A DNA stretch of 64,000 bases from assembly GCF_005503625.1 (NCBI RefSeq), contig NZ_SCMX01000008.1, positions 62,001-126,000 of the forward strand, written 5' to 3'. Position 1 is the first letter of the stretch, and every line of letters begins with the position of its first letter. Source of the DNA: Cupriavidus sp. 2SB (GTDB lineage Bacteria; Pseudomonadota; Gammaproteobacteria; Burkholderiales; Burkholderiaceae). The position numbers and the translations under genes were made by a program. Below the pieces are notes generated by a model, which searched no databases, was not told the DNA's origin, and saw only the letters and a program-made list of their open reading frames with translations. Positions 16,015 to 27,099 of the stretch are shown here, piece by piece.

Positions 16015-16500
16015 ATGACGGTGCGCGTGCAGCATGAGGATTTCGATCTTGGCGTGGAAGTGGCTGCCCTGCGCGCAGGCAATCCCGGCGTAGGAGCAGT
16101 AGCGAGCTTTATCGGCACCGTGCGCGACGTGAGTGATGGCGCCCGGGTCAGCACGATGGAGCTTGAGCACTATCCGGGCATGACGGAAAAGGCGCTGGCG
16201 CAGATCGAGACCGCCGCGCGGGAGCGCTGGCCGCTTTTGGGCGTGACGATCATCCATCGGGTGGGGTTGCTGCAGCCGCTGGACCAGATCGTGCTGGTCG
16301 CCGTGGCCTCGGCCCATCGTGGAGCATCGTTCCAGGCGTGCGAATTCATCATGGATTACCTGAAATCGGAAGCGCCGTTCTGGAAGAAGGAAGAGACTCC
16401 CCATGGTGCGCGCTGGGTAGATGCCCGCGTGTCCGACGATGCGGCGCTGGCGCGGTGGGGCATTGCCTCGCTGAATGCCGATCCGGACGCCGCACAGTAA
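16015..16500 (+). CDS. moaE: Molybdopterin synthase catalytic subunit MoaE
   Basis: MoaE transfers two sulfur atoms from MoaD to precursor Z to make molybdopterin. The 161-residue product contains VASFIGTVRDVSDG, LEHYPGMTEKAL, IIHRVGLLQPLDQIVLVAVASAHR and the catalytic lysine region FIMDYLKSEAPFWKKEE. GGAGG lies 5 bases before the ATG, within the end of moaD. The C-terminal tail beyond the catalytic region is a little longer than in E. coli. Confidence 0.95.
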   Translation: MTVRVQHEDFDLGVEVAALRAGNPGVGAVASFIGTVRDVSDGARVSTMELEHYPGMTEKALAQIETAARERWPLLGVTIIHRVGLLQPLDQIVLVAVASAHRGASFQACEFIMDYLKSEAPFWKKEETPHGARWVDARVSDDAALARWGIASLNADPDAAQ

Positions 16501-16537
16501 TTTCCTTCCAAACCGTAACGCAAACGAAAAGAACAAT

Positions 16538-16921
16538 ATGGGTCCGCTTGGCTTTGCAGCAGTGGGCGTGGGCGCCGCCGTGGGTGCCTGGCTGCGCTGG
16601 GGGTTTTCTGTCATGTGGAATGCGGCGAACCCGGCGCTTCCGTACGGTACGCTGGCGTCGAACCTGATCGGCGGCTACCTGATCGGATTGGCGGTGGCGT
16701 TCTTCCAGAGCCATCCGGACCTGCCGCCGGAGTGGCGTCTGCTCGCTATCACCGGTTTCCTGGGTGGGCTGACCACGTTCTCCACGTTTTCGAGCGAAGT
16801 GCTGAATAACCTGGTGTCCGGTGACTATCGCTGGGCGCTGGCGCATCTTGTCCTGCATCTCGGCGGTTCGGTGCTGCTGACTGCCGTCGGCATCTGGTCG
16901 TACCGGACGTTGTTCGCCTGA
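16538..16921 (+). CDS. crcB: Fluoride channel CrcB/Fluc
   Basis: This 127-residue inner-membrane protein has four hydrophobic segments and the family motifs GAWLRW, YGTLASNLIGGYLIGL and GFLGGLTTFSTFSSEV. Fluc proteins form dual-topology dimers that expel fluoride. ATG 16538 gives the usual length. The gap from moaE is 37 bases, too small for a fluoride riboswitch, so it is probably read through from the moa genes. Confidence 0.94.
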   Translation: MGPLGFAAVGVGAAVGAWLRWGFSVMWNAANPALPYGTLASNLIGGYLIGLAVAFFQSHPDLPPEWRLLAITGFLGGLTTFSTFSSEVLNNLVSGDYRWALAHLVLHLGGSVLLTAVGIWSYRTLFA

Positions 16922-17212
16922 CGCCTTCCTAGCGCGGGCTCGCGTTCGGAGACATAGGTAACACTCCCGATCCCGCCGCCTCCCTTCGGGTGCTGTTTAG
17001 CGCCTATGATGTCCTGACGAACCGGCCTTGCTGCACTGCAAGCGCCGGTTGTACTGCTTCCCCCAGCTGCGCGCGCTAGCCGGCCCGCCGCGGCATCCCC
17101 ACAATCCGGCCCCTTGCTGTTGCTGTCTCGATTCAAGGTGCCCGGCCCTCGCGAGCCGGTGCACTGTGGCGTGCTTTCCCATAAGTCCGATCCAGAACGA
17201 GGAGACAATCCC

Positions 17213-19369
17213 ATGCAGCCCAGCCATGCCCGCGCATCCTTCCGTCGCACCGCCCTGTCTGCTGCCGTTACCGCTGCCCTGGCCGCGCTGACGCTGGCGG
17301 CCTGCGGCAGCGACGACGGACCGCCCTCGAACACCGGCACTCCACCCAGTCCGACGCAGAACCCCAACAACCGGCCGAGCTTTGTGGTGGGGACGATCGG
17401 CATCCAGACCTATGACGGCGTCAGCGATGACCTGGCCACTGGCGGGTTGGGCAAGGATGGCATTGGCGGGACGGCGCCGGTCTTCGCGGACCCGAACAAT
17501 CCGACGGCGGCGGAGTTGCGGCGCAATGCCATCTTCACGAACTACCGCGCCATCGTCGATGTCAATCCGGCGGGCGGATACGGCTCGCTCTACGGCCCGA
17601 ACGTGGATGCGCAGGGCAATGTGACCAGCGGGCAAGGCAAGGTGCCGGGTGTCGAATACATCGCTTACTCCGATGACGGCACGGGTCGCCAGAACGTGAC
17701 GCTGATGGCACAAATTCCGGATACGTTCGACCGCAACAATCCCTGCATCATCAGCGCTACGTCTTCAGGGTCGCGCGGCATCTATGGCGGCATCGCGGTA
17801 GGTGAATGGGGCCTGAAACGCGGCTGCGCCGTGGCCTACACGGACAAGGGCACGGGTGCGGCGCCGCACGACCTCGACAGCGACACCGTGCCGCTGATCA
17901 ACGGTACGCGGCAGGGCCGCGCCGGCGCGGGCAAGCTGGCGCAGTTCGCCGCCCAGCCGGGCAGCCAGTCGCTGGCCGATTTCACCGCCGCCTACCCGCA
18001 CCGGCAGGCGTTCAAGCACGCGCATTCGCAGCAGAATCCCGAGGCCAACTGGGGCAAGAACACGCTGCAGGCCATCGAGTTCACGCTGTTCGCCATCAAT
18101 GACAAGTACGGCACGATGGGCTCGGACGGGGTGCGGCAGGCCACGTTCTCGGCCTCCAATGTGCTGGTGATCGCGTCGGCGGTTTCCAACGGCGGCGGCG
18201 CGGCGATTGCGGCGGCGGAACAGGATACGACGGGGCTGATCGACGGGGTGGCGGTGGGCGAGCCGAATGTGGAAATGCCACCCAGCCCGGCCATCGTGGT
18301 GCGACGCGGTGGCGTACAAGTACCGGCCTCGGGCAAGCATTTGTACGACTACACGACGACGGCGAACCTGTTCCAGCTTTGCGCGCGGCAGGATGTCAAC
18401 CTTGTCAACGCCCCGTCGGCTGGCGCGCTGCTGCAAGCCACGAACCGTTGCCAGTCGCTGGCTGACAAGAACCTGGTCACCGGCGCGACGACCGACGACC
18501 AGTCGGCTGCCGCCCGGACGGCGCTACGTAACGCGGGTTGGGAGTCGGAATCGGATGACCTCTATGCGTCGCTGTCGGCACTCGAAGTCGCAAGTTCGAT
18601 TTCGGTCACCTATGCGAACGCCTATGCACGCGCCAGCGTCACTGACCGGCTCTGCAACTACAGCTTTGCGGTGACGGGTTCCGATTTCAAGCCCCTCGCG
18701 ATCCCTGCCGCAACGCTGGCGCAGTTCTTCTCCACCGGCAATGGCGTGCCGCCTAGCGGCATCGTCACGCTGATCAACGATGCCAACCCGTTGCCAACCG
18801 GCCCGATCAAGGATTTCGCGTCGACTTCGCCATCCACGTCCCGCGCGGACGCCAATCTCGACGGCGCCCTGTGCCTGCGCAATGCCCTGACGGGCAACGC
18901 TGCAGTGCAGGCCGGTATTGCCGAGACGTACCGTAACGGCAACCTGCGCGGCAAGCCGACCGTGATCGTGCATGGCCGCAACGATGCGCTGCTGCCGGTG
19001 AATCACACCTCGCGACCTTATCTCGGGTTGAACAAGTCGGTGGAGGGTAGCGCCAGCAAGCTCTCGTATATCGAGGTGACGAACGCGCAGCACTTTGACG
19101 GGTTCATCGATGTGCTGCCCGGCTATGCGGCGCGATACATCCCGCTTCACCTGTACCTGAACCGGGCGCTCGACTCGGTCTACGCCAACCTGCGCAACGG
19201 CACGGCGTTGCCGCCGTCGCAGGTGGTGCGGACCACGGCGCGGGGCGGCAGCAACTCTGCTGCAGTCGGCCCGCAGATTCTCCCCTCCAACGTCCCGCCG
19301 ATGGCCGCCACCCCGGCAGCCGGTGACGTGATCACGGTCAGCGGCGCGACGGTGGATATTCCCAACTAA
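17213..19369 (+). CDS. D-(-)-3-hydroxybutyrate oligomer hydrolase
   Basis: This 718-residue enzyme of the 3HBOH family splits 3-hydroxybutyrate oligomers to monomers and so completes the breakdown of polyhydroxybutyrate. The likely nucleophile is Ser325 in IASAVSNGGGAA. Other family segments are CIISATSSGSRGIYGGIAVGEWGLK, read from 17743 onward, and VIVHGRNDALLPVNH near the C-terminus, which holds the probable acid residue. ATG 17213 follows CGAGGAGA. The N-terminus has a signal sequence with lipobox-like LTLAAC, so the protein may be exported as a lipoprotein. It stands alone between crcB and clpB. Confidence 0.88.
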   Translation: MQPSHARASFRRTALSAAVTAALAALTLAACGSDDGPPSNTGTPPSPTQNPNNRPSFVVGTIGIQTYDGVSDDLATGGLGKDGIGGTAPVFADPNNPTAAELRRNAIFTNYRAIVDVNPAGGYGSLYGPNVDAQGNVTSGQGKVPGVEYIAYSDDGTGRQNVTLMAQIPDTFDRNNPCIISATSSGSRGIYGGIAVGEWGLKRGCAVAYTDKGTGAAPHDLDSDTVPLINGTRQGRAGAGKLAQFAAQPGSQSLADFTAAYPHRQAFKHAHSQQNPEANWGKNTLQAIEFTLFAINDKYGTMGSDGVRQATFSASNVLVIASAVSNGGGAAIAAAEQDTTGLIDGVAVGEPNVEMPPSPAIVVRRGGVQVPASGKHLYDYTTTANLFQLCARQDVNLVNAPSAGALLQATNRCQSLADKNLVTGATTDDQSAAARTALRNAGWESESDDLYASLSALEVASSISVTYANAYARASVTDRLCNYSFAVTGSDFKPLAIPAATLAQFFSTGNGVPPSGIVTLINDANPLPTGPIKDFASTSPSTSRADANLDGALCLRNALTGNAAVQAGIAETYRNGNLRGKPTVIVHGRNDALLPVNHTSRPYLGLNKSVEGSASKLSYIEVTNAQHFDGFIDVLPGYAARYIPLHLYLNRALDSVYANLRNGTALPPSQVVRTTARGGSNSAAVGPQILPSNVPPMAATPAAGDVITVSGATVDIPN

Positions 19370-19415
19370 GCGCTAACCAAACCCCAACTGACTGGCTTTC
19401 TGTCGGCGCCACAGC

Positions 19416-19446
19416 ACAACCTTCCGGTTTTCCGCCGGAAGGTTGT
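19416..19446. terminator. Perfect 12-bp hairpin downstream of the 3HB-oligomer hydrolase gene
   Basis: ACAACCTTCCGG (19416-19427) pairs perfectly with CCGGAAGGTTGT (19435-19446) around a 7-base loop. It lies 46 bases after the stop. No T run follows on either strand, so termination may need Rho or the hairpin may stabilise the mRNA end. Confidence 0.5.
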
Positions 19447-19465
19447 CAAAACTGCAACAGCGCCG

Positions 19466-19493
19466 CTTGAAATGTCAAGGCAAAGCCCTATCT
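19466..19493 (+). promoter_or_regulatory. Heat-shock (sigma-32) promoter of clpB
   Basis: CTTGAAA (19466-19472) and CCCTATCT (19486-19493) are separated by 13 bases. This is close to the sigma-32 consensus CTTGAAA-N11-16-CCCCATNT. The leader to the clpB ATG would be about 100 bases. Confidence 0.8.
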
Positions 19494-19600
19494 TTCCGGA
19501 GTACCGTGTCCGGCAGGGCTTTCGCGCAAGAGCAGCCGTCGAGCTGTAACCTCGCATCCCCGCAACAGGACACACTTTCACTATTGAGAGAGGGCACCTG

Positions 19601-22189
<2,589 letters not shown>

Positions 22190-22191
22190 GG

Positions 22192-22236
22192 CCGCTGAAC
22201 CGCTGAACCGCTGATCGGCCGATCGGCCGATCGGCC
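22192..22236. repeat. Two adjacent 8-bp tandem repeats after clpB
   Basis: CCGCTGAA occurs twice plus a partial third copy (22192-22214), overlapping three full copies of GATCGGCC (22213-22236). The second array is self-complementary. It begins two bases after the clpB stop. Confidence 0.8.
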
Positions 22237-22245
22237 AGTAGCAAG

Positions 22246-22287
22246 GCAAAGCCCCCGCCCGCCATCACGGCAGGCGGGGGCTTTTTC
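22246..22287 (+). terminator. Terminator of clpB
   Basis: AAAGCCCCCGCC (22248-22259) pairs with GGCGGGGGCTTT (22273-22284), and the T run continues to 22286. The flanking A and T tracts make it potentially bidirectional. Confidence 0.85.
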
Positions 22288-22382
22288 GTGGAGGCCCGCA
22301 GATGGAGTGATCGCCATTTGCCTATTACGAGAACGTAGCTATTTGTCGACTTTCCAGCTTTCCGTCCCGGCTTGCCGAGCAA

Positions 22383-22424
22383 TTGATTTGCATCAATTCA
22401 GGAATCGGGGCAAATGGCTACTAT
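22383..22424 (+). promoter_or_regulatory. Predicted FNR/Anr-dependent promoter
   Basis: TTGAT-TTGC-ATCAA (22383-22396) matches all ten positions of the FNR/Anr consensus. TACTAT (22419-22424) places transcription start at about 22431, exactly 41.5 bases from the centre of the box. That is the standard class II activator position. No protein gene begins in the expected range; a short terminated transcript does. See the next entry. Confidence 0.7.
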
Positions 22425-22430
22425 TCACTC

Positions 22431-22528
22431 CGTCATGGAGATGCGGGGGCGCTCTTCATGACTTGTCTACCCGTTTCCGGAATGGAAACTTGGCCCGCAG
22501 CGCTTCTCCGGCGCTGCGGGTTTTTTCT
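22431..22528 (+). ncRNA. Candidate FNR-controlled small RNA
   Basis: The span from the predicted start to the T run is about 97 bases and folds as three separate hairpins. The first pairs GTCATGGAG (22432-22440) with CTTCATGAC (22454-22462), with a G-rich 13-base loop. The second pairs GTTTCC (22473-22478) with GGAAAC (22484-22489). The third is a terminator, CCCGCAGCGC (22494-22503) with GCGCTGCGGG (22511-22520), then TTTTTTCTTT. No credible reading frame with a ribosome-binding site lies inside. The design parallels FnrS-type sRNAs of other bacteria, but I see no sequence match I can name. Expression is unproven. Confidence 0.65.
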
Positions 22529-22623
22529 TTTGGGCGTGTCGCTGACGGCTCTTCCCCCATCCCCTCGCATACCCATATTCCCGCCCGGTCTTATGCACTT
22601 TTCGTGCTTGGATCGATGAAACC

Positions 22624-22637
22624 ATTCGTTCCGTTCA
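22624..22637 (+). promoter_or_regulatory. Candidate CysB-type motif upstream of sbp
   Basis: ATTCGTTCCGTTCA lies 114 bases before the sbp ATG. ATTCGTTCTGTTTA, 12 of 14 identical, occurs at 29671-29684 before cysT, also a sulfate uptake gene. Assignment to CysB is inference from the shared context. Confidence 0.4.
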
Positions 22638-22750
22638 GATAGCCCGGCCGGTAGCCTGTCTTCCTGACAGAAGCCCGACCGTGCCGATTACCGACGCCGC
22701 GCCGGGCCGATATTTTTCACGACATTCGATATCTGACGGGAGCAACTGCA

Positions 22751-23758
22751 ATGATTCGCAAACTGGCTATTGGCCTGGCCGTACTGTCCGCCCTCGGCGC
22801 TGCCCAGACCGCCTTCGCCGCCACCAATCTGCTGAACGTGTCCTATGACCCCACGCGCGAGCTGTACGTGGACGTGAACGCCGCGTTTGCCAAGGCGTAC
22901 AAGGCGCAGGGTGGCGACGCGGTGCAGATTCGCCAGTCGCACGGTGGCTCGGGCAAGCAGGCGCGCTCGGTGATCGATGGGCTGGACGCCGACGTGGTCA
23001 CGCTGGCGCTGGGCTACGACATCGATGCCATTGCCGAGAAGGGCCTGATCAAGCCGGACTGGCAGAAGCGCTTGCCACACAACGCCTCGCCGTACACCTC
23101 GACCATCGTGTTCCTGGTACGCAAGGGCAATCCCAAGGGCATCAAGGACTGGAACGATCTGGTGAAGCCGGGCGTGCAGGTCATCACGCCAAACCCGAAG
23201 ACCTCGGGCGGCGCGCGCTGGAACTACCTGGCTGCGTGGGGCTATGCACTGCGCCAGCCGGGTGGCAATGAAACCAAGGCGAAGGAATTCGTCGGCCAGT
23301 TGCTCAAGAACGTGCCGGTGCTGGATTCGGGCGCACGTGGCGCCACCACGACGTTCGTGGAGCGTGGCCTGGGCGACGTGCTGATCGCCTGGGAAAACGA
23401 AGCCATCCTGGCCATCAAGGAACTGGGTCCGGAGAAGTTCGACATCGTGGCGCCGTCGGTCTCGATCCTGGCCGAGCCGCCGGTGGCTGTGGTCGACAAG
23501 GTCGTCGACAAGAAAGGCACGCGCAAGGCTGCGGAAGCCTACCTGCAGTTCCTGTACACCGACGAAGGCCAGGAAATCGCGGCCAAGAACTACTACCGTC
23601 CGATTTCCGAGAAGGTGGCGGCCAAGTACGCGGCCAACTTCCCGAAGGTGAAGCTGTTCACGATCGACGAAGTGTTCGGTGGCTGGGCCAAGGCCCAGAA
23701 GACCCACTTTGCCGATGGCGGTTCGTTTGACCAGGTCTACCTGCCTGGCAAGCGGTAA
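22751..23758 (+). CDS. sbp: Periplasmic sulfate-binding protein
   Basis: The 335-residue protein has a clear signal peptide ([23 protein letters not shown]) and the sulfate/thiosulfate-binding protein motifs [37 protein letters not shown] and [19 protein letters not shown]. It captures sulfate in the periplasm for the CysTWA transporter. That transporter is encoded 6 kb downstream, beyond the ssu genes. GGGAGC precedes the ATG. A strong hairpin after the stop (23767-23797) separates it from ssuA. Confidence 0.94.
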   Translation: MIRKLAIGLAVLSALGAAQTAFAATNLLNVSYDPTRELYVDVNAAFAKAYKAQGGDAVQIRQSHGGSGKQARSVIDGLDADVVTLALGYDIDAIAEKGLIKPDWQKRLPHNASPYTSTIVFLVRKGNPKGIKDWNDLVKPGVQVITPNPKTSGGARWNYLAAWGYALRQPGGNETKAKEFVGQLLKNVPVLDSGARGATTTFVERGLGDVLIAWENEAILAIKELGPEKFDIVAPSVSILAEPPVAVVDKVVDKKGTRKAAEAYLQFLYTDEGQEIAAKNYYRPISEKVAAKYAANFPKVKLFTIDEVFGGWAKAQKTHFADGGSFDQVYLPGKR

Positions 23759-23766
23759 TGCCTGAT

Positions 23767-23797
23767 GCCGGGGCGGCTCGTTGCAGCCCGCCCCGGC
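23767..23797 (+). terminator. GC-rich hairpin between sbp and ssuA
   Basis: GCCGGGGCGG (23767-23776) pairs with CCGCCCCGGC (23788-23797). No T run follows, so it may be an mRNA-end stabiliser or partial attenuator rather than a full terminator. The 269-base gap to ssuA holds no other obvious element. Confidence 0.45.
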
Positions 23798-24027
23798 GCG
23801 CCTGAAAAGGGAGCCTGCGATGTCCGCTGTCCATACTGCCTTAGCCGTCTCAGCTTGCCGCGCTGTAGCCGCTGTACACGCCTTGCCCAGCCGCATCGCC
23901 ATGGGGCGATGTCCCGCCTGAACTGAATTCCAAAGCCTGACGTCTGGCATGCCGCCTGTCGACTCCGACACGCCGGCAGGGCGTCGTGCCGCCATCGCTT
24001 TCGTATTTCCAATTTCAGGAGTCCACC

Positions 24028-25056
24028 ATGTCTGCTTCCGTTTTCCGCCCGATTTCACTACGACGACGCCTGCTGCTCGGCGCCCTCGTCATCGCCACTG
24101 GCCTGGCTTACGGCCTGACCGCCACCACGGCCAGCGCCCAGTCGCAGACCGTGAACCCAAAGCAGTTGCGGATCGGCTATCAAAAGTACGGCACGCTGAC
24201 GCTGCTCAAGGCGCGTGGCACGCTGGAGAAGCGGCTGGCCGGGCAGGGCATCACGGTCAAGTGGACCGAATTCCCGGCGGGGCCGCAGTTGCTGGAAGGG
24301 CTCAATGTCGGCGCCATCGATTTCGGCACCGTGGGCGAAGCCCCGCCGATCTTTGCGCAGGCCGCTGGCGCGCAACTGGCCTATATCGGCAATGAGCCGC
24401 CTGCGCCGACGGCCGAGGCCATCGTCGTGCCCAAAGGTTCGACGCTGAAATCGGTGACGGACCTGAAGGGCAAGCGCGTGGCGCTGAACAAGGGTTCGAA
24501 CGTGCATTACCTGCTGGTGCGCCAGCTGGAGAAGGCCGGCATTGCCTGGAGCGAGATCCAGCCCGTCTATCTGCCGCCTGCCGATGCACGTGCAGCATTC
24601 GAGCGCGGTGCCGTGGATGCCTGGGTGATCTGGGACCCGTTCCTGGCTGCCGCCGAAAAGCAGTTGGGTGCCCGCGTGCTCGCCGATGGCCGCACTGCCG
24701 ATGGCAAGAACGTGGTCAGCAATCACCAGTTCTATCTGGCCTCGCGCCCCTATGCGAACGCCCGGCCTGACGTGGTGTCGGTGATTCTCGACGAACTGTT
24801 CCAGTTGGGCCAATGGGCTGAGAAGAACCCGAAGGATGCCGCTCAGGTGCTGGTCAAGGAAACCGGTCTCGATGCTGGCGTGCTCGATCTGGCCGTCTCG
24901 CGTTTCTCGTATGGCGCGAAGCCGGTCACGCCGGAGGTGCTGGCCGAGCAACAGCGCATCGCCGATGCCTTCGTGGCACTCAAGCTGATTCCCAAGTCGA
25001 TCAAGGTGGCTGAGGCTGCCTGGACTGCCCCCGTCACGGCCCAGGCCCAGCGCTGA
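24028..25056 (+). CDS. ssuA: Aliphatic sulfonate-binding protein SsuA
   Basis: This periplasmic protein delivers alkanesulfonates to the SsuBC importer. ATG 24028 follows CAGGAG and gives 342 residues with a basic, hydrophobic export signal ending around TTASAQ. The mature part has the family segments [45 protein letters not shown] and [16 protein letters not shown]. It opens the ssuADCB run, with each gene preceded by a good ribosome-binding site. Cells use this system when sulfate is scarce. Confidence 0.94.
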   Translation: MSASVFRPISLRRRLLLGALVIATGLAYGLTATTASAQSQTVNPKQLRIGYQKYGTLTLLKARGTLEKRLAGQGITVKWTEFPAGPQLLEGLNVGAIDFGTVGEAPPIFAQAAGAQLAYIGNEPPAPTAEAIVVPKGSTLKSVTDLKGKRVALNKGSNVHYLLVRQLEKAGIAWSEIQPVYLPPADARAAFERGAVDAWVIWDPFLAAAEKQLGARVLADGRTADGKNVVSNHQFYLASRPYANARPDVVSVILDELFQLGQWAEKNPKDAAQVLVKETGLDAGVLDLAVSRFSYGAKPVTPEVLAEQQRIADAFVALKLIPKSIKVAEAAWTAPVTAQAQR

Positions 25057-25081
25057 TTCCATACCGATAAAGAGGCCCGAC

Positions 25082-26245
25082 ATGCAAGTTTTCTGGTTCA
25101 TCCCCACCCATGGCGACAGCCGCTACCTTGGCACATCCGAAGGCGCGCGCGAGGTAGGTTTCGACTATCTGAAGCAGATCGCCGTGGCCGCCGACACGCT
25201 GGGCTACGAAGGTGTGCTGATTCCTACTGGCCGCTCATGCGAAGACCCGTGGGTGGCCGCCTCGGCGCTGGCTGCCGTGACGCAGAAGCTCAAGTTCCTG
25301 GTGGCCGTGCGGCCGGGTTTGATGACGCCAACGCTGGCCGCCCGCATGGCTGCCACGTTCGACCGCATTGCCGGGGGCCGGCTGCTGGTGAACCTGGTGA
25401 CGGGTGGCGATGTGGCCGAACTGGAAGGCGATGGCCTGTTCCTCGATCATGCCGAGCGCTACGAGGCATCGTCCGAATTCATCCGCGTCTGGCGCGACGT
25501 ACTGGCCGCGAGCCATGACAACGGCGAGGTAAGTTTCGAAGGCAAGCACATCACGGTGAAGGGTGCGCGCGTGCTGTACCCGCCGTTGCAGCGTCCGCAT
25601 CCGCCGGTTTATTTCGGCGGATCGTCGGCAGCCGCACACGATCTGGCGGCCGAACAGGTGGAGAAGTACCTTACCTGGGGCGAGCCGCCCGCCGAGGTGG
25701 CAAAGAAGGTGGCCGATGTGCGCGCCCGTGCGGAAAAGCATGGCCGCAAGGTGAGCTTCGGTATCCGCCTGCACGTGATCGTGCGCGAGACCGAGGACGA
25801 AGCCTGGGCCGCTGCCGACAACCTGATCAGCCGCCTGGACGATGCCACCGTTACGCGTGCGCAAGCCGTGTTCGCCAAGATGGATTCCGAAGGGCAGCGC
25901 CGCATGGCCGCGCTGCATGCTGGCGGTGCCAACCGTTCGCGCGAGGCGCTGGAGATCAGCCCCAACCTGTGGGCTGGCGTGGGGCTGGTGCGCGGCGGGG
26001 CGGGTACGGCGTTGGTCGGCGACCCCAAGACTGTTGCGGCGCGGATCGAGGAATACGCAGAACTCGGTATCGATACCTTCATCTTCTCGGGCTATCCGCA
26101 TCTGGAGGAAGCGTACCGGTTCGCCGAACTCGTGTTCCCGCTGCTGCCGCGCCGCGTGCGCGACAAGCTGCCGGGGCAGGTGCTGTCCGGGCCGTTTGGC
26201 GAAGTGATGGCGACGGGCATCGTGCCGCGCGCGTCGCAGAGCTAG
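25082..26245 (+). CDS. ssuD: FMNH2-dependent alkanesulfonate monooxygenase
   Basis: SsuD releases sulfite from alkanesulfonates, giving the aldehyde, with reduced flavin and oxygen. The 387-residue bacterial-luciferase-like TIM barrel begins [34 protein letters not shown] and contains [15 protein letters not shown] and [16 protein letters not shown], all typical of SsuD. AAAGAGG lies before the ATG. No ssuE flavin reductase is in the window, so FMNH2 must come from a reductase encoded elsewhere. Confidence 0.96.
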   Translation: MQVFWFIPTHGDSRYLGTSEGAREVGFDYLKQIAVAADTLGYEGVLIPTGRSCEDPWVAASALAAVTQKLKFLVAVRPGLMTPTLAARMAATFDRIAGGRLLVNLVTGGDVAELEGDGLFLDHAERYEASSEFIRVWRDVLAASHDNGEVSFEGKHITVKGARVLYPPLQRPHPPVYFGGSSAAAHDLAAEQVEKYLTWGEPPAEVAKKVADVRARAEKHGRKVSFGIRLHVIVRETEDEAWAAADNLISRLDDATVTRAQAVFAKMDSEGQRRMAALHAGGANRSREALEISPNLWAGVGLVRGGAGTALVGDPKTVAARIEEYAELGIDTFIFSGYPHLEEAYRFAELVFPLLPRRVRDKLPGQVLSGPFGEVMATGIVPRASQS

Positions 26246-26258
26246 GGGAGGCATCACC

Positions 26259-27083
26259 ATGTCTATTCCCAACACAAGAACGAACGCAAGATCGGACGCA
26301 ACTGCGCGACGCAGCGTGCACGCCATCGGCCAGGCCATCGCGCCGTGGATCGTGCCCGTGCTGCTAATCGTCGGATGGCAGGCCGCCTCGCAACTGGGCT
26401 GGCTGTCGAACCGCGTGCTGCCCGCGCCGTTGGCCGTGGTGGAAGCCGCCTGGGGCCTGGCCGTCTCGGGCGAACTGTGGCGCCATGTCTGGGTCAGCAC
26501 GTGGCGGGCGCTGGTTGGGCTGGCGGTGGGCGGCGGGCTTGGCCTGCTGCTGGGGCTGCTGACCGGCACATTCCGCCCGGTGGCCACACTGCTCGACAGC
26601 ACGCTGCAGATGGTGCGCAACATTCCCACGCTGGCGCTGATTCCGCTGGTGATCCTGTGGTTCGGCATCGACGAGACGGCCAAGCTGTTCCTGGTGGCGC
26701 TGGGCGTGTTCTTCCCGGTGTACCTGAATACGTACCACGGCATCCGCGCGGTGGATCCGGCGCTGGTCGAGATGGCGCGCAGCTATGGGTTGTCTGGCTG
26801 GCGCCTGTATCGCGAGGTGATCCTGCCCGGCGCGCTGCCCAACATCCTGGTGGGCGTGCGGTTTTCGCTGGGGTTGATGTGGGTGATCCTGATCGTGGCC
26901 GAGACGATTTCGGCGCAGTCAGGTATCGGCTACATGACGATGAATGCGCGCGAGTTCCTGCAGACCGATGTGGTGCTGGTAGGCATCCTGCTCTACGCGC
27001 TGCTGGGCAAGCTGGCCGATGTGCTGTCGCGCTCGCTGGAACGGTTCTGGCTGCGGTGGCATCCGGGCTACCAGGCTCACTAA
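26259..27083 (+). CDS. ssuC: Aliphatic sulfonate ABC transporter permease SsuC
   Basis: The 274-residue inner-membrane protein has about six hydrophobic segments and the permease EAA-type motif around EMARSYGLSGWRLYREVILPGALPNILVG, read at about 26766-26850. It forms the channel of the sulfonate importer with SsuB. AGGGGAGG lies upstream of the ATG, and ssuD ends 13 bases before. The N-terminus is hydrophilic and basic, as in other Burkholderiales SsuC. Confidence 0.94.
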   Translation: MSIPNTRTNARSDATARRSVHAIGQAIAPWIVPVLLIVGWQAASQLGWLSNRVLPAPLAVVEAAWGLAVSGELWRHVWVSTWRALVGLAVGGGLGLLLGLLTGTFRPVATLLDSTLQMVRNIPTLALIPLVILWFGIDETAKLFLVALGVFFPVYLNTYHGIRAVDPALVEMARSYGLSGWRLYREVILPGALPNILVGVRFSLGLMWVILIVAETISAQSGIGYMTMNAREFLQTDVVLVGILLYALLGKLADVLSRSLERFWLRWHPGYQAH

Positions 27084-27099
27084 TTACTAGGAGAACCCC

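Larger units (their letters stand above)
22190..22750. other. 561-bp gap between clpB and sbp
   Basis: Contents in order: two 8-bp tandem repeats, the clpB terminator, the FNR box and candidate sRNA with terminator (to about 22530), then about 220 bases of sbp upstream region. The last part contains ATTCGTTCCGTTCA (22624-22637), which is shared with the cysT upstream region. Confidence 0.7.

Noticed and set aside
16501-16537. Fluoride riboswitch before crcB
   Set aside because: Only 37 bases separate moaE and crcB, and the conserved riboswitch core is not present.
22440-22500. Small protein encoded in the candidate sRNA
   Set aside because: ATG triplets occur at 22435, 22441 and 22458, but none has a ribosome-binding site at proper spacing, and the frames run through the terminator stem.
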